Notes: a model not told the origin generated them from the sequence alone. A stretch of 34,219 bases of DNA from Verrucomicrobiota bacterium (GCA_016235545.1 JACRKB010000027.1:1-34219), one strand, 5' to 3'; counted from the first letter of the stretch, positions 7,901 to 16,370 are shown. Program-made: numbers and translations.

Positions 7901-9234
7901 CGAGCGCCTTCACGCCGATGCGCGATCCGATTCAGCAGCGCGCGGCGAAGTTCCGCGAAGAACTTGCCGCCGCCGAGCCGAGGCAGGTTGAGGCGGTTGT
8001 GGACTTCGCTGACCGCGCGTGGCGACATCCGCTGAGCAGTGCGGAGAAAGGCGGGCTGCGCGCGCTCTACGACAAGTTGCGCGCGCGTGAGCTGGGCCAT
8101 GACGCCGCCTTGCGCATGATGTTGGCCCGCGTGTTCGTCGCGCCGGCGTTTCTCTACAAACTGGAGAAGCCCGGCCCCGGCAAGAGCGACAGCCCGGTGA
8201 CGGACTTGGAGCTGGCCAGCCGGCTGAGTTACTTCCTCTGGTCCTCGCAGCCGGACCCGGAGCTGATGCAGGCCGCGAGGACGGGCAGCCTGCGGAACCC
8301 CGATGTGCTCAGGCAGCAGGCGCGACGGATGCTCGCGGACGAGCGCGTGCGGCGGCTCGCTGTGGAGTTCGGCTGCGCGTGGCTGCACGTGCATGGATTC
8401 GATGAGCTGGACGAGAAGAGCGAGCGGCACTTCCCCACGTTCACGAAGCTGCGTGGCGCGATGTATGAGGAGACGGTTTTGTTCCTCACCGACCTTTTCC
8501 AGCGGGACGGCTCCGCGCTCTCGCTGCTGGCCGCGGACCACACCTTCCTCAACGGCCCGCTGGCGCAGCACTACGGAATTCCCGGCGTGAACGGCGACGC
8601 GTGGCAGCGCGTGGAAGGCGTCGGCAAGTTCGGGCGCGGTGGAGTCCTGCTTCAAGCCACGACACTCGCCAAGCAGTCCGGTGCTTCGCGCACCAGCCCG
8701 ATTCTTCGCGGCAACTGGGTGGCGGAAGTGCTGCTCGGCGAGAAGCTGCCGCGCCCGCCCAAGGACGTGCCGCGCCTGCCCGAGGACGAGGCGACCGAGA
8801 CGCTCACCGTCCGCCAGCTCGTGGAGAAGCACACCAGCGACGTGCGGTGTGCCGGCTGCCACGTGCGCATTGACCCGTATGGTTTCGCGCTGGAGCGCTA
8901 CGACGCCATCGGGCGCGCGCGGGAGAAGGACCTGGGCGGACGGCCGATTGATGACCGCACGAAGCTGATGAACGGCACGGCTGTCGCCGGAGCGGCGGGC
9001 CTGCGTGATTATCTCGCGGACACTCGGCGCGATGCCTTCCTCCGCCAGTTTTGCCGCAAGCTGCTGGGCTTCGCGCTGGGCCGCGCAGTGCAGCTCTCCG
9101 ACGGGCCGCTGCTGACGGAGATGCAGGCGCAACTGACGAGGCGCGACCACCACATCAGCGCGGTGGTCGAGGCCATCGTGTTGAGCCGGCAGTTCCGCCG
9201 GATTCGCGGGAAGGAAATGGCAGGCGAGGAGTGA
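4945..9234 (+). CDS. Large PSD-type protein (DUF1587/1595/1592/1588/1585) with two CxxCH motifs
   Basis: A 1429-aa member of the PVC-specific cytochrome-like family. Order: CLTCH haem-type motif at 46-50; DUF1587-like region around 129-200 (RRLSNAELTYTVRDLTGV); a long middle part with a carbohydrate-binding-like beta domain around 530-700; DUF1595-like region about 1010-1070; DUF1592 about 1075-1200 (LASRLSYFLWSSQPD); DUF1588 about 1230-1320 (ILRGNWVAEVLLGE and a second motif CAGCH at 1302-1306, then RIDPYGFALE); DUF1585 at the C-terminus (LLGFALGRAVQLSD). The family is thought to be exported and to work in redox or polysaccharide metabolism; no reaction is proven. The N-terminal signal is weak. 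The start ATG 4945 has a strong GGAGGAG at proper spacing. Residues about 266-285 are encoded by an inserted perfect palindrome. Confidence 0.92.
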   Translation: MPSLKARWSTLTVALSTLTAPADEAAFRRLDSELKSTVRPVLKEFCLTCHSTAKHKGDLDLERFKSVADLRRDPKVWEKVLEQIALGEMPPKDKPQPSAEQSELLTRWVRAVLDAEALARAGDPGPVVLRRLSNAELTYTVRDLTGVAVLTPAREFPVDGAAGEGFMNVGSSLVMSPSLVTKYLDAAKDIAAHAVLLPDGIGFSASTSQRDWTEERLTAIRAFYRRFSETGGGSAVNLQGIKFDTKDGGVLPLEKYLAATIELRELERGRPRPQERAADVGVRAPIAATAGREIVALISQVAARRQLNAKYLGTLWAALNDSRPSLVLDLVRAQWRTAQPADAPALAASIAQWQRGLWRFTTVGHIGKRDGPKAWQVPVLPLATAQEVRVRLPAATDGKEVLLYLVASDAGDGSEHDFAVWENPRLVAPGRPDLRLRDVREAVAALESQRGRVAASAARCLVAAADAGALPDQAALDALAQKHGVEPALLGAWLNYLGIGGGPVRVDSHIRQKLESAQNHDFIKGWTGADALSVLANSSGQHVRIPGNMKPHSVAVHPSPKLRVAVGWQSPVAARLRVEGAVQHAHPECGNGVVWSLELRRGNTRQRLASGAAHGAKEVKFGPLDNVAVQPGDLLSIIIGPREGNHSCDLTAVDLSLKAGGGQQWDLARDISPNILAGNPHADSLGNSGVWHFYSEPDSGGGAEPAIPADSLLAKWRSAPSPEEKRPLGDGVQKLLQAGAAGLAKDAPDALLHRQLMAVNSPLMAGSRREAEASVLRNPPPAFRNSSGLDPARFGRHPNGAALPAENLCVRAPSLIEVRLPADMAEGCEFVATASLHRETGAEGSVQMSVSMTRPASAPGLAAGAVKELGGKSTWSDGERPVGSDAPILVAEGSAARKRIEAAFHDFRQLFPAALCYTKLVPVDEVVTLTLHFREDDALRRLMLDDAQTAELERLWTELRFVSQEPLKLVDAFEQLWQFATQDADPSAFTPMRDPIQQRAAKFREELAAAEPRQVEAVVDFADRAWRHPLSSAEKGGLRALYDKLRARELGHDAALRMMLARVFVAPAFLYKLEKPGPGKSDSPVTDLELASRLSYFLWSSQPDPELMQAARTGSLRNPDVLRQQARRMLADERVRRLAVEFGCAWLHVHGFDELDEKSERHFPTFTKLRGAMYEETVLFLTDLFQRDGSALSLLAADHTFLNGPLAQHYGIPGVNGDAWQRVEGVGKFGRGGVLLQATTLAKQSGASRTSPILRGNWVAEVLLGEKLPRPPKDVPRLPEDEATETLTVRQLVEKHTSDVRCAGCHVRIDPYGFALERYDAIGRAREKDLGGRPIDDRTKLMNGTAVAGAAGLRDYLADTRRDAFLRQFCRKLLGFALGRAVQLSDGPLLTEMQAQLTRRDHHISAVVEAIVLSRQFRRIRGKEMAGEE
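5742..5798 (+). repeat. Perfect 23-bp-arm palindrome inserted in frame in a coding region
   Basis: The arms at 5742-5764 and 5776-5798 are exact reverse complements separated by 11 bp. The element is 57 bp, that is 19 codons, so the reading frame is kept. It encodes an Arg/Pro-rich stretch (ERGRPRPQERAADVGVRAP) between two helical-looking segments of the PSD protein. The arm motif (GGAGCGCGGACG...GTCCGC) has the same build as the intergenic palindromes here. Confidence 0.9.
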
Positions 9235-9269
9235 GCCCACGACCCACCGGCTGCTGCGGTTTTGGCCCC

Positions 9270-9379
9270 TGAACCCGTGCCGGCGAATTGCAATCGCCGC
9301 GTGACGCGTCGGGAGCTTGAAGCCCTCACGCATTGCTGTGGCTCACCAGCGGCGATTGCAAACCGCCGGCATGGGTTCA
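9270..9379. repeat. Nested palindromic element with 31-bp arms
   Basis: Arms 9270-9300 and 9349-9379 are reverse complements with three mismatches. Each arm contains the small palindrome core GCGA(A)TTGCAATCGC or its variant. The spacer (48 bp) has a weaker hairpin. It lies between the PSD gene and the protease gene. Confidence 0.85.
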
Positions 9380-9426
9380 CGGGTAGCCGCGCGTTTCCCT
9401 CATGCTTCGTATCATCTTGGAAGCCG

Positions 9427-9585
9427 CAGTTAACGCAAAGGCGCAATGACGCAAAGGCGCAGGGAGGAAAAAAATGGGTTGGGTTACCATGCAAAAGTGC
9501 AATCACCTGCGCGGTGAAGTCGGGAGCGAAACCAGCAAAGCCGGTTTTCTTTGCGGCCCTGCGTCCTTGCGACTTTGCGCTGAGT
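9427..9585. repeat. CGCAAAG-type repeat, present in both orientations
   Basis: The left part has units GCAGTTAACGCAAAG, GCGCAATGACGCAAAG and GCGCAGGG. The right part (about 9547-9585) carries the reverse complement (CTTTGCGGCCCTGCG, CCTTGCGACTTTGCG). Together they form a long imperfect inverted repeat in non-coding DNA. Confidence 0.7.
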
Positions 9586-9672
9586 TTCAATTACCGGATT
9601 TAGGAACATTCTCCGAAAATACAGCAAAGACCCGTCTAGGCACAAAAGTCACGACTCTGTAAATACAAAGCC

Positions 9673-12600
9673 ATGACAACGCATGGCCTTTGGCCGGAAA
9701 CCAACACCCGAATGAACTTTGACTGCAAATCGGATCGAAGCGTCAGCGAGCAGCAAGCGGGCACAGCGTCCCCGCAACCACTCGCGGAAAAACACCGCAC
9801 TGCCTTGCCCCGCCGGAGCGGTCTTGGCCTGTTCGTGCTTCTGGCGCTCGTGGGCCTCGTTGCGAAAAGCGTCACTGCCGCCACCCCGCCGGCGAACTGG
9901 ACCACTGGCCACAAGAAGGTGCTCGTCATCCCGGTGCGCTTCACCGACCAGGTCGGCCCTTCAGATACGCCGAATGCCAGCGGCTACTACTCCGGCTGGG
10001 GAAACATCACCAATGGCACCACGGGCGCCGCGATCAACGCCTTCTTTCAGCGCGCTTCTTACGGCAGACTTTCGATGGAGTTCACCGTGTTGCCGGAAAT
10101 CAACATGGGCGTGAGCTACACGACTTACAACGCGACCTACGGGACGACCGGCCTCTCCAAGTTCGCGGCGTGGGACGAACCCGGCTCTTTCGCCGATGAC
10201 GTGCGCGCAAAGGCCCGGCAAGTCGGCCAGTCACTCGGCCAGCTCGCGCTCTACGATTCGGACAACTACGACCTTGATTTCCTCTTCTGCGGCTTCATCC
10301 CGGGGCAAGGCACGCTCGCGTCGGGCCGGGCGTTCGGCAAAGGCATCTTCGGCACCACCAGCCTCGCGCTGGCCCATGAGTTCGGCCACAACTTCGGCCT
10401 CCAGCACGCGAACGGAATCTCGCGCAGCACGCTTTACTCGCCGCTCAAGGGCGGCACGTTTTTCACGGACACTTACGGCGACGTGTTCGACCTGATGGGC
10501 TGGAAGAACACCTCGCCTATCCCGCTGCCCGCCGACCGCGATGTGAGCCCGTATTGGAAGTGGCAGCTCGGCTGGCTGCCCGACGCGAACATCGCCACGC
10601 CCGTCACCTCGGGCACCTATCGCATCCACGCGTTCGACCAGCCGGCGCTCGAAGCCGGGAAAAACTACGCGCTGCGCATCGTGCGCGACCCAAGCCGCGT
10701 TTACTGGTTCAGCTACCGGCAATCCATCACGAACACCGAGGCCATCTGGTCGGCGAACGGCCTCGAAGTCCGCATCGGCGGCGAGTCCGTCCCGGCGACC
10801 GGCGGCCACACCGCGTTGCTCGACATGACGCCCGGCAGCCGCGGCCTCGGCACCGCGCCCGGCATTACGAACAACCCCTATGCCACGCTCTACGACGCCC
10901 CGCTCGCCATCGGTCGCACCTACTCGGACAATGAGGCGAACCTCCACGTCACGCCGGTCAAGAAAGGCGGCACCACGCCGGAGTCGCTCGATGTCGTGCT
11001 GAACTACGGCCCGTTCCCCGGGAACGTCGCGCCGACCGTCTCCATCTCGCCCGCCACGGTCACACTCGCGGCGGGCGTTGCGCAGACGTTCACCGCCACC
11101 GCATCTGATGCGAACGGCGACACGCTGAGTTACTACTGGGAATTTGACGACCCCGACGCGCCCGGTGGCAGCGCCGCCGGCAACACGAATCCCGACGCGC
11201 GCCTCTCCACGCAAGGCAGCCACATGTGGACACGCAGCGGGACGCACTTCGTCCGTTGCACCGTGACGGACATGAAGGGCGGCAAAACCATAGCCTCCGC
11301 GACCGTGACCGTCACCGGCGGCACCACCGCGCTGCGCACCATCACTGGCGTGGTGAAGGACGAGAACGGCAACCCGCTCGCCGGTGCGGTGGTCAACAAT
11401 TACAAGGGCAGCTCGCCCAACCTCGTGCGCTACGGCGCGACGAACTTCATCGGCTCCAGCGAGACGGCGGCGGACGGGAAATACGCGGTGCAAGTCCCCG
11501 CTGGCATCACGGGAACTTTCTACCCCACCGTGATGCATCAAGGCTTCACCTTCACCAGCTCCGCCGCCGGGGGTGCGGTGGGCGTTTACTCTGTCAGCGT
11601 GGCGAACGTGGACTTCACCCGGGTCCGCACCAACCGCACCGTCTCCGGCGGCGTGTATGTCGCCGGACGCGGCTACAATCCCGCGACCGACGGCACGCTC
11701 ACTGTCAACGTCAACGGCCAGAACATTGCGACGACCGGCGGCGGCTGGACCACAACCGTCGCCGACGGCACGCCGCTGAACATCACGGCCACGTCAGGCA
11801 CCGCAGGCAATTCTGTCTTTGGCACATTCCCGAATCCCTACGTCGCCGTGGACGACTACAACCTGCTGCACTTGTTCCTCAACGTCCCCGGCCTGATGCC
11901 GCAAGTGGGGTTCACCTCCGCTGGCGCGACGAGCGACGACACCGCTGGCACGGTCAACATCCCCGTGACCCTCACGCTTCCGCCCGGCTCGAACTCCTGG
12001 CCGGCACCGCAGTTCATCTACTACTGGCTCGACCGGAGCAGCACGGCGGAATACGGCGTGGACTTCAAAATGGCGGGCGGCAGCATCTCTTTCACCGGCG
12101 GGCAAGTGCCGTCGCCCTTTCAAATTCCGCTCAAGATTCTCCCCACCGGCGAGCCAAAGAGCAAAACCGTCGTCATCAAGCTCGGCCCGGCCAGTTCCAT
12201 CGTGAACATGGGGCCAGTCACCACGTTCACCTACACCATCACGAATGCGCCCGTCCCGCCGCCGAACGCCGGCACCATCCAGTTCGCGCAAACCACCTAC
12301 TCCGTGGCCGAGTCCGCCGGCACGGTCACGCTGGCGGCCACGCGCACCGGCGGCAGCAGCGGTTTGGCCTCGGGCTACTACCGCACGGCCGACGGCACCG
12401 CTTCCGCCGGGCAAGACTACATGCCCACGACCAACGTGGTCACCTGGGCCGATGGCGATGTGGTGAACAAGAACGTGGTCCTCACCATCCTGAACGACGC
12501 GGTGGTGGAATCCGCCGAGACGTTCTCGGTGACGTTCTTCACCAACACCCTTGGAACCACGCTCGGCGCGCAGACCATCGCCACCGTGACCATCACAGAC

Positions 12601-13383
12601 GATGACGCGCCGCCCGTGTCCACAGTGCCGAACCGCCGGCCCTACGGCATCCCCCAGAGCCTGCACGTGCTGCTGAACACACCGGTCGCGGTCACGCTCG
12701 CGGGTTACGACGGCGACGGCGACCCGCTGACGTTCAGCGTGGCACTCGCGCCGACGAAGGGCGTGCTTTCCGGCACACCGCCGAACCTGACCTACACGCC
12801 CAACAACAACGCCACCGGCCCGGACTACTTCTACTTCGTGGCGAACGACGGGAAGACTGATTCACAGCCGGCAATCGTCCAGGTGGCGATCAACTCCAGC
12901 GGGAACACGCCCCCGACAGTGACCCTTCTCTCACCCGTGACGAACGCCTGGTTCGTCAGCCCGACGAACATCGTCCTCACCGCGACCGCAACCGACGCAG
13001 ATGGCATCTTTGCGGTGGAGTTCTACGAGGGCACGAACACACTGGCCACGCTCCTCACGCCGCCCTTCACATTCACTTGGACCAACCCGCCTCCCGGCAC
13101 ATACACCCTCGTCGCGAAAGCCCACGACACTCTCGGCAAACGCGGTCTCTCTGCGCCCGTGCCCGTCCGTGTCCTCGGCACCATGCCGCTCCTGAGCACT
13201 CGGCCCTCCGGCGGAATGTTCCAGGTCGCGATGCCGCTGGGCGTCAACGGCGCGACGCTCGAGGAATCCACCAACCTCTTCAACTGGACCCTCGTGACGA
13301 ACACGCTCGTGGACACCCCGACCGAGCGCACGCACACCATCATGCCCACCCAACGGCGCTTCTTCCGTTTCTCGGTGTGGTGA
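9673..13383 (+). CDS. Large secreted metzincin-like metalloprotease with PKD, Calx-beta and Ig-like modules
   Basis: A 1236-aa predicted extracellular protein. A hydrophobic export segment lies at about 50-70. The catalytic region (about 80-450) has the metzincin zinc motif HEFGHNFGLQH at 235-245 and a Met-turn candidate FDLMGW at about 272-277, as in M6- or M12-like peptidases. It continues with a PKD domain (about 454-550, ending in TVTVTGG), a carboxypeptidase-regulatory-like beta domain (about 553-650, GVVKDENGNPLAGAVV), two Calx-beta-like repeats (about 742-855 and 867-977, the latter with SVAESAGTVTLAATR), a cadherin/Ig-like module (987-1075) and a bacterial Ig-like module (about 1080-1168). 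The C-terminal part ESTNLFNWTLVTN...RRFFRFSVW is a module often seen at the end of Verrucomicrobial secreted proteins. ATG 9673 is used; ATG 9712 is equally possible. The substrate is unknown. Confidence 0.9.
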   Translation: MTTHGLWPETNTRMNFDCKSDRSVSEQQAGTASPQPLAEKHRTALPRRSGLGLFVLLALVGLVAKSVTAATPPANWTTGHKKVLVIPVRFTDQVGPSDTPNASGYYSGWGNITNGTTGAAINAFFQRASYGRLSMEFTVLPEINMGVSYTTYNATYGTTGLSKFAAWDEPGSFADDVRAKARQVGQSLGQLALYDSDNYDLDFLFCGFIPGQGTLASGRAFGKGIFGTTSLALAHEFGHNFGLQHANGISRSTLYSPLKGGTFFTDTYGDVFDLMGWKNTSPIPLPADRDVSPYWKWQLGWLPDANIATPVTSGTYRIHAFDQPALEAGKNYALRIVRDPSRVYWFSYRQSITNTEAIWSANGLEVRIGGESVPATGGHTALLDMTPGSRGLGTAPGITNNPYATLYDAPLAIGRTYSDNEANLHVTPVKKGGTTPESLDVVLNYGPFPGNVAPTVSISPATVTLAAGVAQTFTATASDANGDTLSYYWEFDDPDAPGGSAAGNTNPDARLSTQGSHMWTRSGTHFVRCTVTDMKGGKTIASATVTVTGGTTALRTITGVVKDENGNPLAGAVVNNYKGSSPNLVRYGATNFIGSSETAADGKYAVQVPAGITGTFYPTVMHQGFTFTSSAAGGAVGVYSVSVANVDFTRVRTNRTVSGGVYVAGRGYNPATDGTLTVNVNGQNIATTGGGWTTTVADGTPLNITATSGTAGNSVFGTFPNPYVAVDDYNLLHLFLNVPGLMPQVGFTSAGATSDDTAGTVNIPVTLTLPPGSNSWPAPQFIYYWLDRSSTAEYGVDFKMAGGSISFTGGQVPSPFQIPLKILPTGEPKSKTVVIKLGPASSIVNMGPVTTFTYTITNAPVPPPNAGTIQFAQTTYSVAESAGTVTLAATRTGGSSGLASGYYRTADGTASAGQDYMPTTNVVTWADGDVVNKNVVLTILNDAVVESAETFSVTFFTNTLGTTLGAQTIATVTITDDDAPPVSTVPNRRPYGIPQSLHVLLNTPVAVTLAGYDGDGDPLTFSVALAPTKGVLSGTPPNLTYTPNNNATGPDYFYFVANDGKTDSQPAIVQVAINSSGNTPPTVTLLSPVTNAWFVSPTNIVLTATATDADGIFAVEFYEGTNTLATLLTPPFTFTWTNPPPGTYTLVAKAHDTLGKRGLSAPVPVRVLGTMPLLSTRPSGGMFQVAMPLGVNGATLEESTNLFNWTLVTNTLVDTPTERTHTIMPTQRRFFRFSVW

Positions 13384-13638
13384 GCGGCGGTGCCGCAGAC
13401 CAGCCGCAGTTGGCTCCCAAATCAAGCTCCGAAGTTTGCGCCCCAAAGGAGCGTCGCAAACCAGACCGGCAACGCCCCTGGCAGGTGAACGGGGCGTCTG
13501 AAAAAAGTCCCAGCTCCAGCAATCGCCGACTCGGCTCCTTCGTGTTCTTTGCGCCCTTTCGCGCATGAACTTCAGAGTCCGGGATACAACAGCGGGGAGG
13601 CAGGTTGGAATTACGAGCAGGAGAAGTCCCGGCCTAGC
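13384..13638. other. Convergent intergenic region with a hairpin and a CGCAAAG-type repeat
   Basis: Between the convergent protease and parE genes lie a possible hairpin (ACGCCCC at about 13472 against GGGGCGT at about 13491) and, at about 13538-13565, a TTCGTGTTCTTTGCGCCCTTTCGCGC string that is the reverse of the A-rich repeats elsewhere. No gene is supported. Confidence 0.55.
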
Positions 13639-15474
13639 TCACTCATCCTCCGCCACCACGAGGTTGCCCATGATGTAGTCCTTCCGCTCGGGCGTGTTCT
13701 TGCCCATGTAGAAGGTGAGGATGCTCGCGGCGTCGGGCTTGGAAGCGTGTTCAACCTGGCTCGTCTTCATGCCCTTCCCGATGAATTGCTTGAACTCGTT
13801 GGGCGAGATTTCCCCGAGCCCCTTGAAACGTGTGATCTCGCAGCTCTTGCCCAGCCTCGCCGACGCCGCGTCGCGCTCCGCCTCCGTGTAGCAGTAAAGC
13901 GTCTCGTGCTTGTTGCGCACGCGGAAGAGCGGCGTCTCCAGCACGTAGAGATGCCCGTCGTGGACCACCTGCTCGAAGAATTTCATGAAGTAGGTGATCA
14001 TCAGGTTGCGGATGTGCATCCCGTCCACGTCGGCGTCGGTGGCGAGGATGACCCGCTCGTAGCGCAGGCCGTCGAGGTTGTCCTCGATGTCGAGCGAGCG
14101 CATCAGATTGTATAGCTCGTCGTTCTTGTAAACGATGTCGCGCTTGAGATCCCAGACGTTGAGCGGCTTGCCCTTCAGGGTGAAGACGGCCTGAGTGTTC
14201 ACGTCGCGGCAGCTCGTGATGGAGCCGGCGGCGGACTGCCCTTCGCAGATGAAGACCATCGAGCCGCGGCCTTTGTCCTTCTTCCGGTCAAAGTGGACCT
14301 TGCAGTCCTTGAGCTGAGGGATGCGGAGCGTGACGGCCTTGGCACGCTCGCGGGCGAGCTTCTTCACGTCCTGCAATTCCTTTCGGAGCTGCTTCGTGTC
14401 CTCGACCTTCGCCATGATTTGCTCGGCGACAGCTTTGTTGCGGTTGAAGAAGTGGAGCAGCTCCTCGCGCACCTTGTTGACCAGCTCGGTGCGGATCTCC
14501 GTGTTGCCCAGCTTGTTCTTCGTCTGCGACTCGAAGAGCGGGTCCTGCATGCGGATTGCCACCGCGCCGACCATGCACTCGCGCACATCGTCGCCGTCGT
14601 AGCCCTTCTTCGTGTATTCGTTCACCGCCTTGAGGAGCCCCTCGCGGAATGCGCTGAGGTGCGTGCCACCGTCGCTCGTGTATTGGCCGTTGACGAAGGA
14701 GTAAAACGATTCGCCGTAACGGCTGTTCGTGTGCGTGAAGCAGAACTCGAGCGTCTTGCTCGTGAAGTGCAGCGGCGGATAGATCGGCTCCGCGTTGTCC
14801 GTCTGCAAATCCTCCATGACCAGGTCGTGCAGGCCGTGGCGGGAGACGAACTCGGCGCCGTTGTAAATCAGCCGCAGCCCGCTGTTCAGGTAGCTGTAGT
14901 GCCGCAGCCGGCGCTCGATGAACTCCGCCTTGAACTCGCTCTCCTTGAAGATGGCCGGGTCCGGCTCGAACTCGATGAACGTGCCGTTCGGCTCCTTGGT
15001 CTTTCCCTTGTTCTCCTTCTTGAGCTTGCCCTGTTTGAAACTCGCCTCCGCGAACTCGCCGTCGCGATGGCTGCGCACCGTGAACTCCTTCGAGAGAGCG
15101 TTGACGGCCTTGGTGCCGACGCCGTTGAGGCCGACGCTGAACTGGAAGACCTCGTTGTTGTATTTCGCGCCCGTGTTGATCTGCGAGACGCAGTCCACAA
15201 TCTTGCCCAGCGGGATGCCGCGCCCGAAGTCCCGCACGCGGACGTTGTTGCCCTCGACGGTGATTTCCACCTGCTTGCCGAAGCCCATGATGAACTCGTC
15301 AATCGCGTTATCAATGACCTCCTTGAGCAGGATGTAGCAGCCGTCGTCGTAGTGCGCGCCGCTGCCGATGCGCCCGATATACATCCCGGTGCGCAGCCGG
15401 ATGTGCTCGATGCTGGAGAGCGTCTTGACCTTGCTCTCGTCGTAATTGTGCTTCGCAGGTTTCTCGTCAGCCAT
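13639..15474 (-). CDS. parE: DNA topoisomerase IV subunit B (ParE), GyrB/ParE family
   Basis: A type IIA topoisomerase ATPase/TOPRIM subunit of 611 aa, a normal length for ParE. The GHKL ATPase motifs are present: E52 and N56 in LLKEVIDNAIDE, the DFGRGIP loop (82-88) and VGLNGVGTKAVNAL (114-127). QTKNKLG (about 317-323) lies in the transducer region. The TOPRIM part has E411 and D480/D482/D484 (DADVDG), the expected metal ligands, but the usual EGDSA reads EGQSA (Q413). The C-terminal ITRFKGLGEISP motif is intact. It resembles the ParE group of Bacteroidetes/PVC more than GyrB. The partner ParC/GyrA is not in the window. Start ATG 15474 has no clear Shine-Dalgarno. It decatenates and relaxes DNA with ParC. 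Confidence 0.93.
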   Translation of the reverse strand: MADEKPAKHNYDESKVKTLSSIEHIRLRTGMYIGRIGSGAHYDDGCYILLKEVIDNAIDEFIMGFGKQVEITVEGNNVRVRDFGRGIPLGKIVDCVSQINTGAKYNNEVFQFSVGLNGVGTKAVNALSKEFTVRSHRDGEFAEASFKQGKLKKENKGKTKEPNGTFIEFEPDPAIFKESEFKAEFIERRLRHYSYLNSGLRLIYNGAEFVSRHGLHDLVMEDLQTDNAEPIYPPLHFTSKTLEFCFTHTNSRYGESFYSFVNGQYTSDGGTHLSAFREGLLKAVNEYTKKGYDGDDVRECMVGAVAIRMQDPLFESQTKNKLGNTEIRTELVNKVREELLHFFNRNKAVAEQIMAKVEDTKQLRKELQDVKKLARERAKAVTLRIPQLKDCKVHFDRKKDKGRGSMVFICEGQSAAGSITSCRDVNTQAVFTLKGKPLNVWDLKRDIVYKNDELYNLMRSLDIEDNLDGLRYERVILATDADVDGMHIRNLMITYFMKFFEQVVHDGHLYVLETPLFRVRNKHETLYCYTEAERDAASARLGKSCEITRFKGLGEISPNEFKQFIGKGMKTSQVEHASKPDAASILTFYMGKNTPERKDYIMGNLVVAEDE

Positions 15475-15533
15475 GATTCGCGCGCGTAGCTACCGGAAAG
15501 CGCCGCGATTGCCAATCGCAATCCCGCTCCTGG

Positions 15534-16238
15534 TCAATCCACCGCAGGTTCCTCGCGCCGCGGTCGCGGCCCGAAAAGTGCCGTGCCGAGGCGCACGAGC
15601 GTCGCACCCTCCTCGATGGCCACCTCGAAGTCGCCGCTCATGCCCATGCTCAAATGCGGCAGCGGAGCGCCGAGGAGTTGCTCGCACTCGCCGCGCAGCT
15701 CACGGAGCCGGCGGAAGACGGGCCGCACGCGCTCGGGCGTGGGCGTGTGGGGCGCGATGGTCATCAGGCCGTGGATTTCAAGTCGGGGCAGCCGGCTCAA
15801 CTCCCCGAACTGGGCGAGCAAGGCCGCCGGGGCACAGCCAAACTTGCTAGCCTCGCCGGCCACGTTGACTTCGAAGAGGACGGGCATCGTCTTCGCGGCT
15901 TTTTCGCAATGCTGGTTCAACTCCTGCGCGAGCGCGAGGCTGTCCACGCTCTGAATCATGCTGAACAGAGCAACGGCGTCGCGGCACTTGTTGGACTGGA
16001 GGTGGCCAATCATCTGCCAGCGCGCGCGTCCGGGGCAGAGCGGGATTTTCGCCTTAGCCTCCTGCACGCGGCTTTCCCCGAAACAGGCCAGGCCGGCGTC
16101 CAGCGCGGCGCGCACGGCATCGGGCGGCTGGTTTTTGCTCACTGCCATGAGCGTGACGGACGCGGGGTCGCGCCCCGCACGGGCACAGGCGGCGGCGATG
16201 CGTTCACGGAGGGAAGCGACGTTCTCGGCGATGTCCAC
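15534..16238 (-). CDS. yggS: YggS-family pyridoxal-phosphate homeostasis protein
   Basis: A cytoplasmic PLP-binding protein of the alanine-racemase-like TIM-barrel family. It is involved in vitamin B6 and amino/keto-acid balance rather than known catalysis. Seen: K35 in LMAVSKNQPPDAV (PLP Schiff-base lysine), CFGESRVQEAKAKI, WQMIGHLQSNK, FEVNVAGEASKFG, LMTIAPHTP and the C-terminal LSMGMSGDFEVAIEEGATLVRLGTALFG, all family signatures. GTG 16238 (VDIAENVASLRERI) gives 234 aa, the usual length. The longer open frame to 16328 runs into a GTTGAAGA repeat and is rejected. It lies 59 bp downstream of parE on the same strand. Confidence 0.92.
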   Translation of the reverse strand: MDIAENVASLRERIAAACARAGRDPASVTLMAVSKNQPPDAVRAALDAGLACFGESRVQEAKAKIPLCPGRARWQMIGHLQSNKCRDAVALFSMIQSVDSLALAQELNQHCEKAAKTMPVLFEVNVAGEASKFGCAPAALLAQFGELSRLPRLEIHGLMTIAPHTPTPERVRPVFRRLRELRGECEQLLGAPLPHLSMGMSGDFEVAIEEGATLVRLGTALFGPRPRREEPAVD

Positions 16239-16273
16239 GGCGACAGGGTAGCGGAGGCTGGGATGAGTGAGAA

Positions 16274-16344
16274 GTTGAAGAGTTGAAGAGTCGAAACGTT
16301 GACGAGGCAGGCGCACGCGCGCTTCCACTCTTCAACTCTTCAAC
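16274..16344. repeat. GTTGAAGA-type inverted repeat
   Basis: The 18-bp string GTTGAAGAGTTGAAGAGT at 16274-16291 recurs as its exact reverse complement at 16327-16344, with a 35-bp spacer. Related TTCAACC units appear at 21080-21100 before the amidohydrolase gene. It lies between the YggS and DUF1080 genes. Confidence 0.75.
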
Positions 16345-16370
16345 CCTTCCACTTCCCTTCCCTTTCGGAC

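Larger units (their letters stand above)
9235..9672. other. Gene-free interval of about 440 bp with two repeat elements
   Basis: No gene is seen. The interval holds a nested inverted repeat (9270-9379), a CGCAAAG-type inverted repeat (about 9427-9585), and an AT-richer stretch (about 9590-9670). The last may carry the promoter of the downstream protease, though no clear boxes can be named. Confidence 0.65.

Noticed and set aside
5656..9333. 1225-aa minus-strand ORF opposite the PSD gene
   Set aside because: A codon-bias shadow in GC-rich DNA, rich in Arg/His/Ala with no recognisable domain.
13472..13497. ACGCCCC/GGGGCGT hairpin as a terminator
   Set aside because: The adjacent run is A on the plus strand and T only before the stem on the minus strand, so it does not fit a terminator for either flanking gene.
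16239..16328. Longer YggS start at 16328
   Set aside because: The extra codons come from the GTTGAAGA inverted repeat; GTG 16238 gives the usual length.
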